Positions 57,601 through 64,000 of a stretch of 64,000 bases of DNA are shown here, piece after piece. The DNA lies in assembly GCA_030847615.1 (NCBI GenBank), contig JAUMIR010000003.1:67838001-67902000 (forward strand). Reading direction: 5' to 3'. The DNA comes from Gambelia wislizenii. Taxonomy: Eukaryota > Chordata > Lepidosauria > Squamata > Crotaphytidae. The first letter of the stretch is position 1; each line of letters begins with the position of its first letter. The position numbers and the translations under genes were made by a program. Below the pieces are notes generated by a model. It was not told the DNA's origin. It did not search any database and saw nothing but the letters and a program-made list of their open reading frames with translations.

Positions 57601-60600
57601 GCTCAGAAAAAGACCAGAAACCAGCAAAATAGAGAATCACATTCAATGTAACTAGCCACAGGCAACTGTCTAGTCGTACCATTTCAGACCAGTTGGTGTC
57701 TAAAATACTTTTCAGCAGATGGGTTTTCTTGTACAGCATGTTTCAGTAATTATAATGGGATGTAAATAAGATGTACTTGAATGGAGACAACTGGCACAGT
57801 AGTCTTAATGCTACAAAAGTATTCATTTGTTGTTGTGTGCCTTCAAGTCATTTCTGACTTAAAGTGACCCTAAGGCAGACCTGCACAACTTGGCAGTAGG
57901 TAGGGGCCAAAATTAAAATAAGCTAAACTCCTAAGGATTTTAGGAGTTTTTAGGTTTTTAGTTATTCACTTTCCAAGTAAAGGTAAGAATAAGATAGTAG
58001 TGTTAATGCTTCCTTAGAGGCATGGTTGCCAGCTTTTCAATAGGCTCGGCAACTGTGTCTATAATGCTGACTGGCTTTATGTACAGACGAGCAGCAAGAG
58101 AGAATGTTTCCCTACCAGGAAAAGCTGTACGTCATGCGCCAGCCAGCCCATGGAGGGTCTTAAAGGCAAACATGAGGGTAGCCCAGCAGTTAATTCCACC
58201 ACCCCCACATCAGTTGGCAAATCTGTGTGGACAAGACACCACAGGAACAGCTTACTCTGTTTCAAAGCTATACTTGAAACTAGAGCAGGAGCAGCAAGAG
58301 CCAGAAATATAAGCAACAGCAAATGCCCAGGAAAGTTGAGCAAATGAGACCCATTCCACATAGCAAGCTGTGATAATAGCCTCTGCACTCATGACATTCC
58401 CAGAGAATCATTCACCACAGACACTTCCCTCTTTCCAGGCCTTTGATTCCCAACCGTGATGCCACAGCCTCCAGCAGCAAAGCAACTTGCCCCCCTCCAA
58501 TAGAAAGGGAAAGCAGATGGATTTCTTCCCCCCAGGTAAATCTTTCCAAAAGAACCCCTCCTCTGGCACTAGACTACCTTGAGACCAACCACCTGCCATA
58601 AATTAATCAGGCCGCTACAGGAGGGAAGAGGAGTGCGCGCCGCGGTGGGGGGAGGGGTGTGCCAAGGAAACCCACACCTTTTCCCCAGATCCCTTTACCT
58701 GCCATCAGGTGACAAACTGACCAGGCCACTGCAGAAGGGAAGCAGAGTGTGCACGGGGCAAGTGAAGGAGCATTCAGAGGAAACCCGTGCCTTTTCCCCT
58801 GTTTCCTTTACCCACCGTTGGGCAACAAATTGATCAGGCCACTGCAGGAGGGAAGAGGAGTTGGCCAAGCAGCTTCCTACCACCTTGAGGGAACAGGTTC
58901 TTTACCAGTAAACTCGTATGTTGAGAAAACGGTATGAAGACCTGAAGCCAGCATCATCACAACCAACAATTGGACTAGAACTACAATTTCCACAACGGTC
59001 CAGCCAGTATGGCATGCTAGGTGGGGGCTGTAGTCCCAAAGGTGGGCGAATGAAGCACAGAGACTGGAACACGGAGCAATGGATGCGAGCTCCAGGAACA
59101 GAGATTCCACCTCAACATTAGGAGGAACTTTTTGACAGTCAGAGCTGTTCGGCAGTGGAACACACTCCCTCGGAGCGTGGTGGGGTCTCCTTCCTTGGAG
59201 GTCTTTAAACAGAGGCTGGATGGCCTTCTGTTGGGGATGCTTTGATCGTGATTTCCTCCATGGCAGGGGGTTGGACTGGATGGCCCTCGTGGTCTCTTCC
59301 AACACTGCAATTCTATGATTCTATGATTCTATGATCATCAATGTCTCAACCCAGCCGCACTTTCTCGCCCACTAGTGTGGGGCGCGAGCAGGTGCATCCA
59401 GGTGAGCCACTGAGTAGGCACTGCTTTCTTTTTTTAATTGGTTGTTTTGGGGTTGTTTTTTTCAATAGTAAGATTGGCGGCTACCATTGACCAATCAGAA
59501 CCTAACTGGTGGCTCCAGAAGAGGTGGGAAGGTTCTCTCCCCCTCCCCATCAGCTCTCACCTCAGGAACCAGGGGGAAGGGTGGAAAAGAATTAGTTGTG
59601 GGGGGGGGGAACTGAAATGTGCTTATTTATATCATGTCTTTGCGGGCCACACAAAATCCTTTGCCGGGTCACATGCAGCCTGAGGGCCGTATGTTCTGCA
59701 GGCCTGCCCTAAGGCAAACTTATCATGGGGGTTTATTGGCAAGATTTGTTCAGAAGGGCTTTGCCTTCCTCTGGTGTAGGGAGTGTGACTTGCCCAAGAT
59801 GACCCAGTGGGTTTCCATGGCTGAGCGGGGATTCAAATCCTGGTCTCCAGAGTCAAACTACTACAACACGCTGGCTCTCACCAACAAAATCTGGGCATCT
59901 CTGTTCAGGACTGAATCCAGGACTACAACCATACTGCAAGCATCTCTTCAAGGAGTGTGACTCCATTCTACATCCACAAAAGCTCATGCAAAAAAAATTA
60001 GTCTTAAAGGTTCTGCCACATTTCTTTTTTTCTTCCCTCTCTGTTCTTCCTTTATATATCTAATACAAGGATGGTTTCTATTTAAAAGTGGTTGAATGTG
60101 AAATTTCTAAGCAGACTAAGCATAAAAAGCAACACATTAAAACATGTATTTTATTTATTATAGCATGTTCTCTATTGGCCTTTTTAGTCATCAGCGTGCT
60201 TGCAGAAAGCACAGGATGAGTCCTTCCTGAATCTTTGTTTGCGAAGAAAAGCCAGAGAGAGAAACTATTAGAACTACAACTAGAACGAAGTAGTAACTAC
60301 AGGCCCTAAAATTCAGGTAACAGCATTATATATTGCAATAGGGTAGCCTGATGGGCCCATATAAGTGATCTTGCACTTTTTTATGGTCTCCAAGCTCTAG
60401 AATAGTTTTAGTATTCTAATTATGACTATGCCAAGAAAACCTTCTCCCTTGTAATAGTTGGGCTTGGTTAGTGAATGTCAATCCCAGAAGGTTTACCTGC
60501 AGTCAACACTACAATGTTTAAAGCAGCAGGCAAAAATGTATGCAGGCATTAATCATTTTAATCTGAGCAACAACAATTCTAGAAATTTCATAGGGTGAGC

Positions 60601-63280
60601 TGACAATATCTGTTTCAAACATAATTGGCATGAGGATTTGGTCAGACAAAGAAGTTTGTTTAATTCTTTTAAACTTTTGTAATGTTTTAGTTGTACTTTA
60701 AATTATTGTAAGCTGCCTTGAATACCATCTTGGTAAAAGGGAGGAATATAAATCCAATAAATAAATAAATACGTTGGATTGTCCCTTTTTGAAATGCACC
60801 AGACCTTTTATAAATGTAGAACTGTTTCCAAGATTTTCCAAGAACGCTAGTTAATTTTCCTTCTTCCAATCTTCCTATAAGCTGCTCATCCCCTGTGCTA
60901 CCTTATCTTTCACAATCACTCCACAGAGTGTTTCTTTTCTTTTTTGATGAACTGGTCTCCCTTCTTCTTCAGGATCAGCTCTCCATCCCACCCAAGAATT
61001 CCCCAATTTCCTTTTTCCTTCCATCAGAAATAGATGCAGCTTTATAAGCTTGCTTTCCTCCCACTCAGTTTTCTACTCTTTTAAAACATTATCTATCACT
61101 ACTGCTGATGGGAATGCACAGCCAGGCCACCTGTCACAAAAGAGTCCAGCAAGGAGCAAACTACAGATTTGACAGTGCAACTCCTTAAACTCCAGTGTGA
61201 TGGGATCATGCAACAGTCTTCCAAGGAAAGTGCCTTCTCCTCTACTGCATGCAAATGCATAGGGAAGATATTGTCTCTCTCTTCCTCTAACACAGGGTTC
61301 TGAAGGACAGATGCTACAAGGCATTCTTCTCTTCTGATGGCTGTGACAAAGCAGCCACTAGGACAAGAAGTGCTTATCAAACAAGCTACTGTACTACGCA
61401 CTGACTCCTGCTCTGTTCAATCAAAAAACCCAGCTTGCTTTGCCAGTGTGCCTGCATGCCTCTGCGAAGCACAGATGTGACTCTTTACTGCTCTCTAACT
61501 TCCAGAAATCTCCATCAATAGTTTTGAGCCAAAAATGAAACTGGAAGTGATATAATGTCACTTCCATTTCCTGTAATGTGGCCTGCTGGTTTCGTGCTAG
61601 AGCTAAAATTGCTCCCTTTCCTAGTTACACAGAAAGGACTACCAGTAAATCAATTTACTCATCTCAACTAGAAGAGACCAACCAAAACACTGGGATTTAT
61701 ATATCTATTGACTTACCATACAGCACCTGATTCTATGGATTGACTTTAGTTGGTATTAGGAACTGGATTTAGGTCACAATGTTTTTATTACAATATTATA
61801 CTAAGAACAAAGTGTTCATAATTAGTGTAAGTGATCTGAAAATAATAAAATTAAAGTGAAGGCTTGAGCTGGCACAAGACTGCCATGTGTCTTGAGACTG
61901 TTACAGAAGTTATCACTAGGAGCCTTACCGCATGACAGCATTCTTTGATTCTGGTCCAATGGGAGACCGAGGTAAAACTGCATCTTTTTGCTAACTATTT
62001 TTTCCAATTAGCAAAAAGACGCATTTTTACCTCAGTCCCTCACTGGACTGGAATGAAATGCTGGAGGAACGACATCATGAGGTAAGGGAGCGCAGAAAAC
62101 AGAACATTTCTGCTCCCTTGCTGATTTTCTTCAGAGTGTGGTAAGGCTCTAGGTCATCTACACAAAAATGTTAATGGAGCGCCATCATTAGCAGTTGCGT
62201 TTAAAAAAAAAACTTTGAAGACTATTTCAATCTGCACTTCATTAATTCCTGTCCTCTAAATTTTTAGTATTATCCATTTTAGATGTGTTATGTATCTATT
62301 TTAATAATTACGGTTTTATATTTGTGTTATTGCATTATGTGGTGTTTATTATTTGTACACAAGTTTCTGAAGGCTTTAAGACCTGAAAGGTGGTTTGGAA
62401 ATCTACTAATAACATTTAAATAAATACATCTAATGATCATATTTGCTTGGAAGCTACACTGAATTCAAGGGTAGCAGCTTAAAATAATATAGTTTTGACA
62501 ATTTCAAAATAGTATTAGGCTCTGAACAAATTTTTCTTATTTAGCAAGAATAAAAATACCAAGCTTGCTCTAGGACAAATCTCAGTATATTTTCTCCAGT
62601 GGACTTTGGCTAGAATTTGGATCCCACTAAAAAGTAGCCTAAAAAGAGTCCCCGGGCAATTAAAAGAAGTTCTGCATCTTTGATTCATGTTTCCATTGGT
62701 TCTAATTCAACAGTTTCCCATGCAGATGCAGGTTTCTACACCAGCAGAGGGATTCCTAATCAGGACAGTGACAATTCCACGCAGACATTCCCACTGCCCT
62801 TTCAGAATCATTTCTTTTATCACTACATATAGAAGTCAGTACAGCCGGACCCCCACATCCATGGGGGTTTGGTTTCCAGACTTACTACAGATACCAGAAC
62901 CCGTGGATAATAGTGAACCCTATTAAAATAAAGGATTCTGGTACAAACATACCCTAGAGTTGCATTGGAGGACCTAGCAACTCCTACAGAGGACATCTCT
63001 CTAGGCATTTTCCAGCATGACTCTATGGTATGTGCCCCTATTTTTTCAGCTGCAGATGATCGAAACCACAAATATTGGTTCTGCAGATATGGAAGTCTGA
63101 GTGTACTAGGTGCACTGCTAGGTTGGGCTGATCATAGATCAATGGGTTAACCTAGATCATAATACTCAACAGGCTTACACAGGGGTTCAACTGACAAGAG
63201 AAGTTTTGGCAATCATTTGCTACTTACTGTGACATTTTTGAGGCATTCCTCACAAGTTTTGTTTGTGTATTGTTGACAGC
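48574..63280 (-). CDS. PTTG1IP: PTTG1IP, PTTG1-interacting protein / PBF (coding exons 2-7)
   Basis: Six exons (53+109+106+66+47+47 nt) join in frame to give 141 residues plus stop, matching the human protein from its first PSI-domain cysteine to the end. In order: a PSI-type cysteine domain (CQQYTNKTCEECLKNVT, CLWCSSSKKCMDYP ... LSSARWGVCW) with N-glycosylation sequons NKT and NVT; a single membrane segment (NFEALIITMSVVGGTILLAL) followed by six cysteines, likely palmitoylated; a charged coiled-coil tail (REREQRRVRQEER); and a C terminus containing YGLF, a tyrosine sorting motif, ending YAKFENN. Family knowledge: it binds securin and p53 and alters thyroid transporter traffic. The signal-peptide exon is expected beyond the right edge. 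One intron looks GC-AG. Confidence 0.95.
48621..49701. other. PTTG1IP intron, no gene
   Basis: Last PTTG1IP intron. A poly-A run of more than 20 lies near 49290-49315, next to two copies of caaaatgccaacc. These may be the end of a retroposed repeat that I cannot name. Confidence 0.5.
49702..50813. mobile_element. Non-autonomous TIR element made of a chain of hairpins
   Basis: The ends carry tataagacgacc (left) and ggtggtcttata (right), inverted partners, with outer tacaagtaagg and gccaaactctgta weakly paired. The interior is a series of GC-rich inverted repeats, among them 49809-49829 with 49840-49860 (21 bp, one mismatch), 49985-50006 with 50013-50034, 50502-50520 with 50525-50543 (19 bp, perfect, 4-nt loop) and 50689-50706 with 50709-50726 (18 bp, perfect, 2-nt loop). 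Linkers such as gcaaaccgggta also recur. No transposase is present. The superfamily is unresolved. It lies in the last PTTG1IP intron. Confidence 0.8.
50945..51083 (-). mobile_element. hAT-type MITE
   Basis: The right end is gaaccctggttgagaaacactg, the inverse of the left TIR at 31210, with aggaacccctagcaacctct inside. The left end is diverged (cagcctttttcatcc). Confidence 0.8.
51857..51903 (-). CDS. PTTG1IP: PTTG1IP coding exon 6
   Basis: A 47-nt exon encodes RRAEMKSRHDEIRKKYG across its boundaries. The acceptor is TCTTACAG and the donor GTAAGT. It continues the coiled-coil tail. Confidence 0.94.
52137..52245. mobile_element. hAT-like fragment
   Basis: It begins caggagtggagaacatgtgg, with ccctctgaatgtttctaaac and cagttcccatcattcctcac, typical of a common hAT MITE. 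The right TIR is lost. It lies in the 446-nt PTTG1IP intron between exons 5 and 6. Confidence 0.65.
52350..52415 (-). CDS. PTTG1IP: PTTG1IP coding exon 5
   Basis: A 66-nt exon encodes (K)LDKDDEKAAREREQRRVRQE and ER. The acceptor is TTGAGTAG and the donor GTAAGT. An alternative acceptor AAG at 52408-52406 would start the exon at 52405 in phase 0. Confidence 0.9.
52534..52639 (-). CDS. PTTG1IP: PTTG1IP coding exon 4 (membrane segment)
   Basis: The exon encodes VNFEALIITMSVVGGTILLA then LVVCCCCCCRKKKNR and two bases of Lys. The acceptor is TATTCCAG. The donor is taken as GCAAGT (52533-52528): only this end joins exon 5 in the frame that keeps the conserved residues between NRK and DEKAA. A GT four bases on (52529) would require a different acceptor and drop two residues. 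Confidence 0.88.
52737..52935 (-). mobile_element. CR1 LINE 3' end
   Basis: It begins tcatagaatcatagagctgg and continues through ccatgcaggaatacacaatc and cgaacagctctttctgtcag, the inverted CR1 tail. It starts 98 bp beyond the acceptor side of PTTG1IP exon 4. Confidence 0.92.
53187..53312. mobile_element. hAT-like fragment
   Basis: It begins caggggtgggcaaagtgcc and has gaactgcagctcccagcact and a partner actttgtagtccagcaacac. A diverged relative of the element at 52137. Confidence 0.65.
53845..53953 (-). CDS. PTTG1IP: PTTG1IP coding exon 3 (PSI domain end)
   Basis: A 109-nt exon encodes CLWCSSSKKCMDYPVRNILP through LSSARWGVCW plus one base. The acceptor is CCCCCCAG and the donor GTGAGT. It is rich in conserved Cys and Trp. 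An open frame on the plus strand over the same bases is a shadow. Confidence 0.94.
53954..55019. other. PTTG1IP intron, nothing recognised
   Basis: Intron upstream of exon 3. No exon or repeat family was recognised. Confidence 0.5.
55020..57030 (+). mobile_element. CR1 LINE, ORF2 reverse transcriptase to 3' end, broken
   Basis: A plus-strand CR1 copy starts in the endonuclease-RT linker. Frame 1 (55264-55677) has LLNLNEFKSPGPDKLHPRVL and ENSWRTGEVPADWRRANVVP. After a frameshift near 55640 and an inserted TTG run near 55815, frame 2 (55862-56452) has ITYLDFSKAFDKVPHDILAN, TSGVPQGSVLGPVLFNIFIN and FADDTKLGG, the catalytic box. A stop near 56450 leads to a third frame (56452-56940) with PHLEYCAQFWAPQFKKDIDK. 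The 3' end is the tctatgattcta terminus. It has at least two frameshifts and no endonuclease, so it is inactive. It lies in the 9.3 kb PTTG1IP intron. Confidence 0.95.
57110..57324. mobile_element. Palindromic MITE, intact
   Basis: The ends aggccaaatccacactac and gtagtgtggatttggcct are exact inverted repeats. The inner arms ccttcctatggagtcctggg and gattccataggaaggagcc also pair. It is the best-preserved member of the family seen at 17012 and 33314. Confidence 0.88.
57470..57740 (+). repeat. Interspersed repeat related to 63660-64000
   Basis: It shares ggttataaccaacactttga with ggtaataaccaacacctta near 63970. The family is unresolved. Confidence 0.45.
57868..59714. mobile_element. hAT-type element inside a SINE, perfect 8-bp TSD
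   Basis: The element is 57876-59706, starting cagacctgcacaacttggca and ending gttctgcaggcctg. It is flanked by a perfect 8-bp duplication, ccctaagg (57868-57875 and 59707-59714). It contains a tandem array with landmark caggcc(g/a)ct at 58608, 58722 and 58835 (period 113-114 bp) and a CR1 tail at 59060-59335. No recognisable transposase domain remains. Confidence 0.88.
59060..59335 (+). mobile_element. CR1 LINE 3' end nested in hAT
   Basis: It reads agactggaacacggagcaat ... gtcagagctgttcggcagtg and ends with three copies of tctatgat. It lies inside the hAT element at 57876-59706 and so may be the third layer of nesting. Confidence 0.92.
60160..60262 (+). repeat. 3' tail of the non-LTR family at 37.3 kb
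   Basis: The stretch from tcatcagcgtgcttgcagaa to tgcgaagaaaagccagagag (60189-60260) closely matches 37917-37986. Confidence 0.85.
60263..62839. other. PTTG1IP intron, little recognised
   Basis: Intron. Near 60700-60772 the text taagctgccttgaataccat ... aataaataaataaat is the type of 3' end seen in L2/CR1-like LINEs. Nothing else was recognised. Confidence 0.5.
62840..63108. mobile_element. TIR element related to 45993 and 9090
   Basis: The left end cagccggacccccacatcca and right end gatatggaagtctgagtgta are imperfect inverted repeats. The interior has ccctattaaaataaaggatt and catctctctaggcattttcc. It ends about 120 bp from PTTG1IP exon 2. Confidence 0.75.
63228..63280 (-). CDS. PTTG1IP: PTTG1IP coding exon 2 (PSI domain start)
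   Basis: A 53-nt exon: two bases completing a codon from exon 1, then CQQYTNKTCEECLKNVT. The acceptor is CAAAATAG and the donor GTAAGT. Human reads CSQNTNKTCEECLKNVS at this place. The following intron is 9.3 kb. Confidence 0.93.
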
Positions 63281-63449
63281 CTATTTTGAGAACAGAAAGA
63301 GGAGTGTTATTTCATAGTTTGAGAGAAAATATCATCATCATCTTCTTCATTTATATGCCACCTTTTTCCCAGAGTGGGACCCAAGGCAGCTTGCAGAAGG
63401 AATCAATAAAACCCAACAATAAAATTTTAAAACAATTAAAATCATAAAA

Positions 63450-63476
63450 TAATAATAATAATAATAATAATAATAT
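63450..63476. repeat. (TAA)n microsatellite
   Basis: An uninterrupted taa run within a repeat-rich tail, immediately followed by attaatttataccccgccc, a LINE-tail-like sequence. Confidence 0.9.
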
Positions 63477-64000
63477 TTAATTATTAATTTATACCCCGCC
63501 CCTCTGTTAAAACAATCGGGGCGGCTTACAAAAATTAAAATACAATACAGATAAAAATCCCTAAACACCCCCCACCCCCACCCTCCCCCATAAAAAATAT
63601 TAAACAAATGTAAATTAAAAGCAACTGTCTAAAATCACCTTTAAAAACAATAAATACAATAAATAGCCAGCGGACTAAAAGAAGCCAGGATCCCCTGAGG
63701 CCGGGATCTAATTTGGAAAGGCCTGCCGAAAGAGATCCATCTTTAGTGCTTTTTTAAAACTACTCAGGCTTGTCATCTGATGGATCTCGTTCGGCAGGTC
63801 ATTCCACAATTTGGGGGCGATTACCGAAAAGGCCCTCTGGGAGGTTGCATACAGCCTAGATTTTTGTGGCTGAAGCAAATTCCTCCCAGAGGACCGGAGT
63901 GCATGGGAGGATTGTATGGGAGGAGGCGGTTCCGGAGATAAGTTGGACCCAAGCCATTTAGGGCTTTAAAGGTAATAACCAACACCTTATACTGGGCCCG
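63477..64000 (-). repeat. Interspersed repeat running off the right edge
   Basis: The sequence tataccccgcccctctgt ... caaaaattaaaatacaatac and the later gggctttaaaggtaataacc belong to a LINE-like family; a related piece is at 57470. The minus strand has fragmented coding but no domain I can name. Confidence 0.5.

Larger units (their letters stand above)
57826..59885 (-). mobile_element. tRNA-derived SINE split by a 1.83 kb hAT element
   Basis: The tail part 57826-57875 (tgttgtgtgccttcaagtca, then aaagtgaccctaagg) and the body part 59707-59880 (ccctaaggcaaacttatcat ... gggattcaaatcctggtctc) are one minus-strand SINE. The two halves join at a duplicated ccctaagg. The gacttgaaggca tail (57849-57838) matches the BovB end at 26675. 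Confidence 0.9.

Noticed and set aside
61073..61401. Overlapping minus frames of 83 and 100 residues with several cysteines
   Set aside because: Considered as a missing PTTG1IP exon, but the cysteine spacing does not fit the PSI domain and the real exons 2 and 3 were found elsewhere.

Overview
The window is vertebrate nuclear DNA, most likely from a squamate lizard. Three conserved genes lie head to tail on the minus strand in the order UBE2G2 - SUMO3 - PTTG1IP, the same block found on human chromosome 21q22.3. The repeats also point to a squamate: CR1, BovB and L1 LINEs, tRNA- and 5S rRNA-derived SINEs with a BovB-like 3' tail, a Penelope-like fragment, and many hAT and pogo/Tigger non-autonomous DNA transposons. 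There is no bacterial-type operon, CRISPR array or intact mobile-element gene.

Layout. 1-15.9 kb holds the 5' half of UBE2G2 (coding exons 1-4; the catalytic-cysteine exon lies off the left edge) and its promoter. 15.9-20.2 kb is intergenic and mostly a decayed BovB LINE. 20.2-33.1 kb is SUMO3: four coding exons giving 94 codons plus stop, a probable long 3' UTR and a CpG-rich promoter. 33.1-46.8 kb is intergenic and repeat-rich. 46.8-64 kb is PTTG1IP: a probable 1.8 kb 3' UTR, the last six coding exons, and a first (signal-peptide) exon that should lie beyond the right edge. All exon joins keep frame. One PTTG1IP join appears to use a GC-AG intron.

Function. The three genes do not form a pathway unit. 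UBE2G2 is an ER-associated ubiquitin-conjugating enzyme, SUMO3 is a ubiquitin-like modifier, and PTTG1IP is a PSI-domain membrane glycoprotein. Their clustering is ancestral synteny.

Most unusual content. Several unrelated terminal-inverted-repeat transposons carry tandem arrays inside them, and in most cases the repeat unit is itself a hairpin: 23246-24481, 33406-33814, 41540-42200, 49702-50813 and, as a plain tandem array, 57876-59706. A Penelope-like fragment near the UBE2G2 start contains two inverted, decayed hammerhead-ribozyme motifs. Several insertions are datable by nesting and by clear 8-bp target-site duplications. Most long open frames in the window are chance frames in repeats or GC-rich arrays.
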